From contig JBBAEA010000024.1 in NCBI GenBank assembly GCA_041656175.1, positions 1 to 30,736 of the forward strand: a stretch of 30,736 nucleotides of DNA, read 5' to 3'. The stretch is from JBBAEA01 sp041656175 (GTDB taxonomy: Bacteria > Myxococcota_A > Bradymonadia > UBA4248). Under the pieces are notes generated by a model that saw nothing but the letters and a program-made list of their open reading frames with translations, was not told where the DNA came from and made no database searches. The translations under genes were made by a program, and so were the position numbers. This document shows positions 1 through 7,211 of this stretch, one piece after another. Numbering within the stretch: position 1 is the first letter of the stretch; every line of letters starts with the position of its first letter.

Positions 1-881
1 ATGTATTGGACTTGCTTGCTATTGAGGAAAGCCTCAATAAGGGTCCAGTTTTTGGGAACATCAAAGTTATTGCGATTCATCCGCGCAAAACCAACAAATT
101 CTTTGTTGTTTTTATTAACGTAGCTAATATCGACATCGCGCCCCGACTGGTGAGAAAGATGCGGTTTTAAGTAGCCACCGTTTTTCTTGGACAAGTCACC
201 CACAGCAAAACGCGGTCCTTTAGGGTACTTCTTATGATAATGCTTCATCGCATCCATGATGTTTCCAACGCTTAGCGCAGTGCCGTAAGCACGCTCTGGG
301 TGCCTAACGATGTAGCCTGGACCACTCGCGAGTTTAACACCACCAGAGAGTGAGCCGCGATTGGCAAGCCCACGCGAAACGCCAGTTTGCTCAAAACGCT
401 TAACGCGTAAAACGATTTTTTGTCCTACTCGTAGTTTGTCGGGATTCTTTCGTAGATTGCGGTTGTTCTTTTTGAGCTCATCAATAGAAACTCCAGTTTT
501 CCTCGCAATTTTAGAGAGGCTATCGCCCCTTACTACGGTGTATTCAATGTTTTGTACAATGACATCGGACTTGGCTGGCGCCGAGTTCTTGTAAGCAGTG
601 GCTTTACTTTTGGGCACCCTAATTTTAAGTCTTTGGCCTTTGCGGATTTGGTGTTCGTTGGCTAAATTATTCCAGCGCACAATATCAGATACTTTCGTAT
701 CGTATTGCTTGGCAATCTTCGAGAGACTATCGCCATTTCGTACCTCGTAAACGATGGTCTGTTTTGCGCTACTTCTATTAGGTGTTTTTGCCCAAGCACT
801 GGGTATCCAGAACAAGCTAATCAGTACGACAAAACAAAGTGCGCGAGTACAATATCCTTGAGTACAATATCCTTTCATCAT
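1..881 (-). CDS. LysM-repeat murein endopeptidase, MepA (M74)-like; C-terminus outside window
   Basis: I translated this gene directly; it runs off the left edge, leaving about 293 residues. After a hydrophobic signal segment ending SAWA come two LysM modules (about residues 42-90 with VRNGDSLSKIAKQY, and about 113-160 with VVRGDSLSKIARKT) that bind peptidoglycan. A MepA-type domain follows, with SHQSGRDVDISY, the family's His/Asp zinc-ligand motif. The likely role is periplasmic cleavage of peptidoglycan cross-links. The third zinc ligand lies outside the window. Two adjacent ATG codons (881 and 878) can start translation; neither has a strong ribosome site. The first codons encode KGYCT-QGYCT, from a perfect 15-bp tandem duplication. 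The gene is divergent from the recD-like gene. Confidence 0.85.
   Translation of the reverse strand, partial: MMKGYCTQGYCTRALCFVVLISLFWIPSAWAKTPNRSSAKQTIVYEVRNGDSLSKIAKQYDTKVSDIVRWNNLANEHQIRKGQRLKIRVPKSKATAYKNSAPAKSDVIVQNIEYTVVRGDSLSKIARKTGVSIDELKKNNRNLRKNPDKLRVGQKIVLRVKRFEQTGVSRGLANRGSLSGGVKLASGPGYIVRHPERAYGTALSVGNIMDAMKHYHKKYPKGPRFAVGDLSKKNGGYLKPHLSHQSGRDVDISYVNKNNKEFVGFARMNRNNFDVPKNWTLIEAFLNSKQVQY
845..874 (-). repeat. Perfect 15-bp tandem duplication in the 5' end of the endopeptidase gene
   Basis: Positions 845-859 and 860-874 are identical (plus-strand unit GAGTACAATATCCTT). The duplication is in frame and adds five residues before the signal peptide. Each unit on the minus strand contains AAGGA, which resembles a Shine-Dalgarno core, but no in-frame start codon follows at a usable distance. 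Confidence 0.9.
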
Positions 882-1212
882 TATGCTCGTGTCAGTTTTA
901 CGAATTCTCAAATGTCTGCGCGCTTGAACTCAATCAACGCCAGCTACGCACCCATAAATAGCATAGAGTTTCATGCCTGGCAAATAAAGCTCTTAAAATC
1001 TGTACTTTTTCCGTAAATCAGCATAGAATATGAACTTTGCACAAACAGAGTTGACTTAAATTGTGCAAAACTAAAAATTCTTGAAGAAAGTTTATTCTTT
1101 AGCTCACTAGGAAAACTCTAATGCATGCAAAAACAAGCTAGCGCAAACGAAACTGCCAACGCTATAAAATCACACGGCAATCCCCGATCAGCTTAGGAAA
1201 TTAGGAGCCCTC
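882..1212. other. Divergent intergenic region between the endopeptidase and recD-like genes
   Basis: This 331-bp AT-rich gap must hold the promoters of both flanking genes. I see no confident sigma-70 hexamer pair. The only clear structure is the inverted repeat at 1036-1069. No RNA gene is recognisable. Confidence 0.6.
1036..1069. promoter_or_regulatory. Perfect 9-bp inverted repeat, operator-like
   Basis: TTTGCACAA (1036-1044) and TTGTGCAAA (1061-1069) are perfect inverted copies separated by 16 bp that include TTGACT. Arms of this size, about 1.5 helical turns apart in a divergent promoter region, fit a dimeric repressor site. They could equally be the base of an RNA hairpin. No regulator is identified. 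Confidence 0.4.
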
Positions 1213-3282
1213 ATGTTACCCATTTTTGGCGCGCTTGCGTGGAAAAACGATATTAGCCCTTCACCAGTTCTGCACAGATTGGCGAGCGAAGCTGAGGCAT
1301 TGTGCCAATACGACGAAACACTCTGCGACACGGTGCGGCTAAGTTTTGAGGCTTTTCAGCTAGCCGAAAAAAACCACGGAACGCTTACGAATTGGGAGCT
1401 AAAAAACGTCGATACGCTTATTTTTAGCTTTCGCGTACTCTGCGCCATACTCGATAAACTCAGGAGCCAAAGTTTTATCTGTCTGCACAAAACAAGCGAT
1501 AACTCAAGCTTGTCGCCATGGCTAGATATCGACACGCGCGACGCCCGCCAACGTCAAACTAGCGAGGAGAACGAAATCGCAGAGTCACCATTTGATGGCT
1601 ACAAAATCGAGGAAGCTTTAGAGAGCTTGCGCCAACTGCATTTCGTAATGTCTTATGAGGTCCCCGATATCAACACTATTGATGAACACGACGTCGAAGG
1701 GCTTGAGCGCGTTTTAAAAGACAGAATGTACAGTTCGCGCAAAAAAACGATCCATTCCAAAGTCTTCCCCATACTTTGTGAAGTCTTTAGCCGCGGTGAA
1801 GGAAGCTATCTCGACAAGGACGAATGCCAGCACTACGCCTATTATTTGCCAAAAGTTTTGCAAAGTGAGCTGAACTTCACCGCCGCTTTACACTGGCGCC
1901 TAGGAAAGAATGCAAGCGACAACGCGTCGGCAATAAACATCGATTTTGAAACTAGCCTTGGCTACAAACTGAATGAAAGCCAAAATACCGCTCTCAAGAT
2001 CGCGCTACAGCAGCCCTTTACCATCATTACGGGCTACGCACACAGCGGGAAAACTGCGCTTATTGCCCCGCTCGTTTTGGCCCTAAAAGAACAAGGGCTT
2101 GCAGCTGAAGAGATCGCTGTTACAAGCACTAGCCAGCAAAGTCTAGAGAAGATAAACATTATTTTCTCTGAGCATCGAAAAAAGCCAGCCAATAGCGTTT
2201 TAAACAAAATTACCCCACAAAGCATAAGCCAAATCTTAAGCCAATACCAAATACGCGCGAGACGGAGCGCGGAGCTCGCCCTTGCATACAAGTGTATTAT
2301 CATTGATGACGCCCAGCTACTGTACCAAGATCTTTGCTCAAAGCTGCTCCACGCCAGCGACAAAGAATGCCGCTTCATTTTGCTAGTCGACCCCAACGCA
2401 CTTAGCCAATGGGAGGCAACGGCTTACTTACGAAATCTTATTTATGGTCTAAGTCAATGCAAAGGCGCCGTATTCAATCATCGAAACAACGATTCCACCA
2501 CCATAGAACTAGTCGATGAGCAAAACTTTGCTGGACAAAACGAGGAATTACGCGACTTTACTATACGTTTACGCACAATGCGCAGTTCTACAGAACATAG
2601 CGCTACCGCCAAGTTACTCGACGACTTCAATATTCGCCAATGCAGCGTTGAATCACTCGCCAGCAGCCCTTGGGAAGAACTCACCGGCCTTAAACATTGC
2701 ACAGAATCAAGCGATGAAGCTCTTCACTCGCTGCTCAAGCAAATGCTGCGCTCTAACGCTAAATCGCTTCGCCAACACGGCGTTACTAGCCACGCAGCGC
2801 TAAAGTTAGCCATACAAAACTTCCAAAAATATGCGATCGTTTGCGCTAACCCCTACGAGCTCAGCACTATCAACGACATCGCCATGCACCTATATAAAGA
2901 GCTCTACCACGAAGACGATAACGGAGTTAAAGCAAAGCGTTTTGCTCCCTACCCCATCCGTTTAACGGAAAGCTTCCCGCAGTTACAGCGATACAAACAC
3001 GATGAAGGCCTGGTATACTACGACAAAAATCGACAAAGACGCATTGCATTTCTAAACAACGGCGAGTGGGTGCAAAGCTATGCCTATGAGGAATTGAGCC
3101 CAGCAATAAGATTGGGTTTTGTCAGTGATAGTTACGAAATCCATAGTTCGCACTACGAACATGCCCTTATGATTTTAGCCAATACAAAAACAGCTCAAAA
3201 TTCCCTACAAACGCTTATCGCTACAGCGGCTAGGGCGACGAAGTCCCTAGTCATATTTGGCGAAAACAACGAATTTTATTAG
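1213..3282 (+). CDS. Divergent RecD-like SF1 helicase-fold ATPase
   Basis: The 689-residue protein has the RecD layout: an alpha-helical N-terminal domain (about 1-240), then an SF1B ATPase core. Visible motifs are the Q-motif-like LNESQNTALKIAL (253-265), Walker A GYAHSGKT (274-281), Walker B CIIIDDAQ (361-368), motif-III-like LVDPNALSQWEA (391-402) and motif-VI-like ATAARATKS (670-678). Several are eroded. RecD proteins normally have GGPGTGKT, DEAS, GDxxQL, a YRF-type motif IV and a VHKSQGSEF motif V; here motif V is reduced to around YEIHSSHYEH. Walker residues K280 and T281 remain, so nucleotide binding is plausible but helicase activity is doubtful. AGGAG lies 5 nt before the ATG. No recB or recC is adjacent: the upstream gene is divergent and the downstream one is a small secreted protein. 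Likely a RecBCD alpha-subunit relative. Confidence 0.65.
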   Translation: MLPIFGALAWKNDISPSPVLHRLASEAEALCQYDETLCDTVRLSFEAFQLAEKNHGTLTNWELKNVDTLIFSFRVLCAILDKLRSQSFICLHKTSDNSSLSPWLDIDTRDARQRQTSEENEIAESPFDGYKIEEALESLRQLHFVMSYEVPDINTIDEHDVEGLERVLKDRMYSSRKKTIHSKVFPILCEVFSRGEGSYLDKDECQHYAYYLPKVLQSELNFTAALHWRLGKNASDNASAINIDFETSLGYKLNESQNTALKIALQQPFTIITGYAHSGKTALIAPLVLALKEQGLAAEEIAVTSTSQQSLEKINIIFSEHRKKPANSVLNKITPQSISQILSQYQIRARRSAELALAYKCIIIDDAQLLYQDLCSKLLHASDKECRFILLVDPNALSQWEATAYLRNLIYGLSQCKGAVFNHRNNDSTTIELVDEQNFAGQNEELRDFTIRLRTMRSSTEHSATAKLLDDFNIRQCSVESLASSPWEELTGLKHCTESSDEALHSLLKQMLRSNAKSLRQHGVTSHAALKLAIQNFQKYAIVCANPYELSTINDIAMHLYKELYHEDDNGVKAKRFAPYPIRLTESFPQLQRYKHDEGLVYYDKNRQRRIAFLNNGEWVQSYAYEELSPAIRLGFVSDSYEIHSSHYEHALMILANTKTAQNSLQTLIATAARATKSLVIFGENNEFY

Positions 3283-3296
3283 CCAAACCAAAGAAA

Positions 3297-3935
3297 ATGC
3301 AAAATACTGTACGAAACCTATGCTGCTTACTCAGCCTTAGCCTATACCTTGCTTTGCTTGCGCAAAACGCGATGGCTGAAGAAATCAAGATCGAAAAAGC
3401 GCTGCTACCAGCACATACGCCTTTAACCCTCGAGTTTGAAGCCTACGTTAGCACTGGGCTTTTTAGCGAACAGCGCGAGGATTTTCGCGTCCACATTGAC
3501 GCACAAACAGCGGCTAGCGCAAGTCTACGCTACGAAAGCCGCGATCCCGACGGCGTTTGGCAAGAAGCCACTAAAACAGTCATCGCAAACAAACTTCACT
3601 GTAAAGCCCTTGACCCATGGTGGGATAGTAGCCCCATTCAAGAGAAACGCTGCGAACTCTGGATCTCACGAACTGCCCTCCAAGCGCTTGAAACTCGCAG
3701 TGATGCCGAATTCCTCATCGACGTTTCCATGCGACGCGATAATTACGTAAGCCTACAATATCAAGGACGCGTGGCATACCCCTGCATAGTTTCGGGAAAA
3801 TCAACGACACTACCCGCTATCGTCGCAAATTCATCGCGCGGCGATAAGCTCATCATCTTAGATCAGCCGCAAAACCCCATCGTACTCCAGATTGACTCTT
3901 CATTCTTTCGCTGGAAGCTCGTAGAAATTCGCTAA
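3297..3935 (+). CDS. Secreted protein of unknown function
   Basis: I recognise no family. The 212-residue product starts with an apparent Sec signal peptide (hydrophobic LLSLSLYLALLAQ, cleavage likely after AMA near residue 27). The mature part looks beta-rich, with Cys pairs at KLHCKAL, KRCELW and YPCIV that could form disulfides in the periplasm. It starts 14 nt after the recD-like gene, so the two are probably co-transcribed. Its ribosome site is weak (AAAG before ATG). Its TAA stop falls inside the first bases of repeat A1, so repeat insertion may have set the present C-terminus. Confidence 0.7.
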   Translation: MQNTVRNLCCLLSLSLYLALLAQNAMAEEIKIEKALLPAHTPLTLEFEAYVSTGLFSEQREDFRVHIDAQTAASASLRYESRDPDGVWQEATKTVIANKLHCKALDPWWDSSPIQEKRCELWISRTALQALETRSDAEFLIDVSMRRDNYVSLQYQGRVAYPCIVSGKSTTLPAIVANSSRGDKLIILDQPQNPIVLQIDSSFFRWKLVEIR

Positions 3936-4147
3936 GGAAACTCTGGTTTATTTATTTTTGGGGCTACCGCCCCAATCCCCGTCTAAGGGCTTGCGCCCTT
4001 AGAACCCGTTTTGTGTGTAGCGTATTGATTTTATTGACTTTTATTTTGAACGCTCGCCTGAATCTCTTTACTTCCATTAGCCCTTTTTATGACTAATATT
4101 GCATTAATCAGAGCATCCCTAAGGAAACTCTGATTTATTGGGGCTAC
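3933..4147 (+). repeat. Repeat family A: full copy (A1) followed by the start of a tandem copy (A2)
   Basis: A1 runs about 3933-4120. It starts CTAAGGAAACTCTG, holds hairpin 1 (GGGGC-TACC-GCCCC), hairpin 2 (CTAAGGGC-TTGC-GCCCTTAG), then GTATTGATTTTATTGAC, and ends ATTAATCAGAGCATCC. The start and end carry short inverted repeats (CTCTGRTT and AATCAGAG). The beginning of a second copy follows at 4121 and stops abruptly at 4147, where 24-bp tandem repeats begin. Other copies are at 7003, 7965 (inverted), 8632, 12775, 21092 and 21600. No coding potential is evident. The start of the repeat supplies the stop codon of the upstream gene. Confidence 0.85.
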
Positions 4148-4148
4148 T

Positions 4149-4220
4149 AAAACATGGTGTATCGCTGCTTTTAAAACATGGTGTATCCGTGGTTTTAAGA
4201 CATGGTACGTCATTTGTGAG
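4149..4220. repeat. Three tandem 24-bp repeats (AAAACATGGTGTATC core)
   Basis: Units start at 4149, 4173 and 4197. The first two share AAAACATGGTGTATC and a trailing TTTT; the third is diverged (AAGACATGGTACGTC). The array begins where partial repeat A2 is cut off. Short tandem sites next to a broken repeat could be remnants of a transposon end with multiple transposase sites, but I see no transposase, so that is inference. Confidence 0.6.
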
Positions 4221-4280
4221 ATAAAATTTACTTGTTTATTTCGTGTAAAGCTATCCATTATATACACAGCGGCTCTGCAT

Positions 4281-4436
4281 TGAGGGGGGAGCGCAAGATC
4301 ACCTGAAAAAGGGGCTTAATACCGTTTTTTGTGCGGTGAACGAGCGAATAGCGAGTACGCCGCACAAAAAATTACGGTATTTAGCCCCTTTTGAGGGAAG
4401 CTTGCGCGCGGGGGGAAACTTACCCCCGCCCCAAAG
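4281..4436 (+). repeat. Repeat family B, copy B1: giant palindrome with conserved 19-nt loop
   Basis: The element is almost entirely self-complementary. Outer arms are GCGCAAG (4291-4297) and CTTGCGC (4401-4407). The middle arms, about 25 bp each, are private to this copy (AAAAGGGGCTTAATACC and its complement). The inner arms are GTGCGGTG (4331-4338) and CGCCGCAC (4358-4365), closing the loop AACGAGCGAATAGCGAGTA (4339-4357). It is flanked by G-runs and ends with GGGGGGAAACTTACCCCC, itself a hairpin. Copies B2 (18841, inverted) and B3 (19780) keep the loop and inner stem but have different middle stems. It lies upstream of the gapA promoter and may separate transcription units. Confidence 0.85.
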
Positions 4437-4558
4437 CGTAAGCTCCTTCATTAACAAAGAAACAGTAGCAAAAACATAGAATTTTATTTGCTAATTTAAG
4501 GTGAAATAAGAATATAATTTTATTAGTGAAAAAAAGAGAGATTTGACTTTTCCATCGC

Positions 4559-4587
4559 TTGACAGTGTAGGACAATGGACTTATAGC
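4559..4587 (+). promoter_or_regulatory. Putative sigma-70-type promoter of gapA
   Basis: TTGACA (4559-4564) and TATAGC (4582-4587) are separated by 17 bp. This implies a leader of about 50 nt containing CGTCG/CGACG arms (4599-4603, 4616-4620) and the strong AAGGAGG at 4635-4641. Confidence 0.55.
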
Positions 4588-4645
4588 GAGAATCGGCTCG
4601 TCGGTATTTCATCGGCGACGGATCACAGGTCAGGAAGGAGGAATC

Positions 4646-5650
4646 ATGACCATAAAAGTTGGAATCAATGGTTTTGGTCGAATTGGTCGTACAGTTTTAC
4701 GCGCCGCTATTAACAATCCCGCCATCGAATTCGTCGGTATCAATGACTTGGCGACGGCAGAATCGCTCGCTTATCTTGTAAAGTACGACTCGGTTCACGG
4801 CCGCTTTGACGCAGACGTTCGCACAGAAGGTGACGCCATCGTTGTCAACGGCAAAAAGATTCCCATCTCCGCAGAGCGCGATCCCAACGCCATTACATGG
4901 AAAGCGTGGGGAGCAGACTGCGTTATGGAGTGCACGGGGCTCTTCCTAAGCAAAGACAAAGCAAGCGCACACATCAACGCTGGTGCAAAATGGGTAATGT
5001 TAAGCGCCCCTGGTAAAGGCGATGAAGATTTGACCGTCGTTTACGGCGTCAACCACAAAGAACTCGACCCCGCGAAACACAAAATAATCTCGAACGCCTC
5101 TTGCACCACGAACTGCCTTGCGCCAGTGGCAAAGGTTTTAAACGACAAGTTTGGTATCGAGAAAGGTCTCATGACGACCATTCACGCTTACACCAACGAT
5201 CAAGTTACTCTTGATCAACCCCATAAAAAAGACCCACGCCGAGGCCGCGCTGCTGCCGTGTCTATGATTCCGACCTCGACCGGCGCTGCAAAAGCAGTCG
5301 CTCTCGTACTACCCGCCCTCAAGGGTAAACTCGATGGTTTCGCAGTTCGCGTTCCCACCCCCAACGTTTCCCTCGTTGACCTCACCGCTACGCTCACACG
5401 CGCAGCCACGAAGGAAGAAATCAATGCAGCCATGAAAGCCGCTGCCGAAGGCGAGCTCAAGGGAATTCTCGAATACAACGACGAGCCCACCGTTTCTATC
5501 GATTTTAACGGCGACCGTCACAGCAGCTGCTTTGCCGCAGACCAAACTCGCGTTCAAGGCGATATGGCAAAAGTACTCGCTTGGTACGACAACGAAACTG
5601 GCTACTCCTGCCGCATGATCGACCTCGCCGTTTACGTCAACTCACTCTAG
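4646..5650 (+). CDS. gapA: Glyceraldehyde-3-phosphate dehydrogenase (type I)
   Basis: This cytoplasmic glycolytic enzyme oxidises and phosphorylates glyceraldehyde-3-phosphate to 1,3-bisphosphoglycerate using NAD+. The 334 residues match the family length. Visible features are the Rossmann motif INGFGRIGR (7-15), Asp34 after the second strand (INDL), which favours NAD+, and the active-site SNASCTTN with catalytic Cys153. TTIHAYTNDQ supplies the general-base His, and the C-terminal WYDNETGYS signature is intact. AAGGAGG four nt before the ATG gives a very strong ribosome site, as expected for a highly expressed gene. A terminator follows, so gapA may be its own transcription unit even though pgk is next on the same strand. 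Confidence 0.97.
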   Translation: MTIKVGINGFGRIGRTVLRAAINNPAIEFVGINDLATAESLAYLVKYDSVHGRFDADVRTEGDAIVVNGKKIPISAERDPNAITWKAWGADCVMECTGLFLSKDKASAHINAGAKWVMLSAPGKGDEDLTVVYGVNHKELDPAKHKIISNASCTTNCLAPVAKVLNDKFGIEKGLMTTIHAYTNDQVTLDQPHKKDPRRGRAAAVSMIPTSTGAAKAVALVLPALKGKLDGFAVRVPTPNVSLVDLTATLTRAATKEEINAAMKAAAEGELKGILEYNDEPTVSIDFNGDRHSSCFAADQTRVQGDMAKVLAWYDNETGYSCRMIDLAVYVNSL

Positions 5651-5670
5651 TAGAACGCATGTTCGTCTAA

Positions 5671-5713
5671 AAAAGAGCCAGGCTCTCGAAACATCGGGCT
5701 CTGGCTTTTTTTA
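5671..5713 (+). terminator. Rho-independent terminator after gapA
   Basis: AGCCAG (5676-5681) pairs with CTGGCT (5701-5706). An A-run precedes the left arm and a run of seven T follows the right arm. It lies 26 nt after the gapA stop. Confidence 0.75.
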
Positions 5714-5788
5714 TATCTATACTCTGACAGCGCCGTAGAAGGCACGCGACGCATCCACAAAACCCATAACCAGTGTACAAGGAATATT

Positions 5789-6985
5789 ATGGCATACCTA
5801 GACGGAATTAAGAGTGTCGAAGCACTCGATCTCGATGGAAAACGCGTTTTCGTACGCGTCGATTTTAACGTTCCGCTTGATAACGGCGTTATCACCGACG
5901 ATTTTCGCATAAAACAGGCACTCCCAACGATTCAATACATCATCCGAAACGGCGGCCTACCCGTCGTGGCCAGCCACCTCGGAAGACCCAAAGACAAACC
6001 CACTCCCGAATTCTCCATGAAACCCGTTGCCGAGCGCCTCAGCGAACTCTTACCAGAGCGCGAAATTGTCCTAGCCGATGATTGCATCGGTGAAGGAATC
6101 GTGGCGCAAACCAAGCGCCTACAACCAGGACAAATTCTCCTACTCGAAAATCTGCGCTTCTACGCTGGCGAGAAAAAGGGCGATGAATCCTTCGCAAAAG
6201 CCTTGGCTGAACTAGCCGATGTTTACGTCAACGACGCCTTCGGAACCTCGCACCGAGCACACGCTTCTATGGCTACCATGGTTTCGCATTTTGGCGAGAA
6301 CAAAGGCGCAGGCTACCTGTTGATGAAAGAAATCGAATTCTTGGGCGGCGTTGTCTACAACCCCGCAAAACCCTTCGTCGCCGTACTCGGCGGAGCCAAG
6401 GTTAGCGACAAAATCGCCGTCATCGAAAGCCTCATCGAAAAGTGCGACCAGATTTGCATCGGTGGAGCTATGGCATACACGCTCATGGCCGCCAAAGGCG
6501 ATAGCGTCGGCAAAAGCCGTGTCGAAGGCGATGCCATCGACGTCGCAAAAACTATACTTGCCAAAGCCGCAAATAGTAAATGCGAACTGCTACTGCCCGT
6601 CGATCACGTCGTCTCCACCGCGCTTGATACCACTAGCCCCTGTAAAAGCGTCGACACCATCACTGGCGATGACATGGGGCTTGATATTGGAGAAAAAACG
6701 AGCAAGCTCTACGGCGATATCGTCCGAAAAGCCAAAAGCGTATTCTGGAACGGCCCCATGGGCGTATTCGAGAACGAACGCTACGCGCAAGGCACCAAAG
6801 ACGTCGCAAAAGCGATGACCGAATCCAAGGGAACCACCGTCGTGGGCGGCGGCGACTCCGCTGCGGCTATTCGTGAATTCGGGCTAGACGACAAGGTTAC
6901 ACACGTCTCCACAGGCGGCGGCGCTAGCCTCGAACTCGTCGAAGGCAAAAAGCTACCTGGAATCGAAATTCTTCGTATCGCATAG
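5789..6985 (+). CDS. pgk: Phosphoglycerate kinase
   Basis: Transfers phosphate from 1,3-bisphosphoglycerate to ADP, giving ATP and 3-phosphoglycerate, in the cytoplasm. The 398 residues are the usual length. Diagnostic segments are RVDFNVPLDNG near the N-terminus (triose-binding), GGAKVSDKI in the hinge/nucleotide domain, WNGPMGVFE, and the C-terminal glycine-rich GGGDSAAAI and STGGGASLE. AAGGA lies 5 nt before the ATG. It is the second of three glycolytic genes in pathway-related order (gapA, pgk, tpiA), separated from gapA by a terminator and from tpiA by a repeat A copy. Expression may therefore be independent; I see no convincing promoter in the about 75-bp gap upstream. Confidence 0.97.
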   Translation: MAYLDGIKSVEALDLDGKRVFVRVDFNVPLDNGVITDDFRIKQALPTIQYIIRNGGLPVVASHLGRPKDKPTPEFSMKPVAERLSELLPEREIVLADDCIGEGIVAQTKRLQPGQILLLENLRFYAGEKKGDESFAKALAELADVYVNDAFGTSHRAHASMATMVSHFGENKGAGYLLMKEIEFLGGVVYNPAKPFVAVLGGAKVSDKIAVIESLIEKCDQICIGGAMAYTLMAAKGDSVGKSRVEGDAIDVAKTILAKAANSKCELLLPVDHVVSTALDTTSPCKSVDTITGDDMGLDIGEKTSKLYGDIVRKAKSVFWNGPMGVFENERYAQGTKDVAKAMTESKGTTVVGGGDSAAAIREFGLDDKVTHVSTGGGASLELVEGKKLPGIEILRIA

Positions 6986-7002
6986 CACTTGTTGACGGAT
7001 GC

Positions 7003-7119
7003 CCTGATTAAGTAGGGCAAGCGCCCCACGCCCCGCTGCTTTTTGCGGGGCGCTGCCCCGCACCCCGCTAAGGGCTCACGTTCGTAATACCCGTTTTTGC
7101 TATAGCGTCTTGATGATGA
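7003..7119 (+). repeat. Repeat family A, copy with an extra GC-rich hairpin
   Basis: The order CCTGATTAAG, GGGC..GCGCCCC, CCCCGCTAAGGGCT, ACCCGTTTTTGC, TAGCGTCTTGAT follows family A. Between the two usual hairpins sits about 32 extra bp, including a perfect hairpin GCCCCGC (7030-7036) / GCGGGGC (7045-7051) with a T-rich loop. The second family hairpin is degraded. It lies directly after pgk and may act as its 3' end. Confidence 0.7.
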
Positions 7120-7170
7120 CAAAGACGCGCAATACTCTCGGTATCGTATTATTTGCGCTTAATACACAAT

Positions 7171-7200
7171 TTATCATACATATATCCATATAGTTATAAT
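7171..7200 (+). promoter_or_regulatory. Promoter-like hexamers upstream of tpiA
   Basis: TTATCA (7171-7176) and a perfect TATAAT (7195-7200) are 18 bp apart. Initiation about 7 nt later would remove the GAGGG ribosome site (7201-7205) from the transcript, so this pair may not be the real promoter. Confidence 0.3.
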
Positions 7201-7211
7201 GAGGGAACCCT

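Noticed and set aside
705..1016. Plus-strand frame across the endopeptidase start and the intergenic region
   Set aside because: It overlaps a well-supported minus-strand gene with signal peptide and LysM domains and has no recognisable protein features.
4031..4267. Minus-strand 78-codon frame with a repeated HHVLK-like peptide
   Set aside because: The peptide repeat is just the 24-bp DNA repeat in one frame, and the rest is family A repeat sequence; there is no ribosome site.
4588..4645. Riboswitch or attenuator in the gapA leader
   Set aside because: Only a short CGTCG/CGACG pairing is visible; no known riboswitch pattern, leader peptide or terminator.
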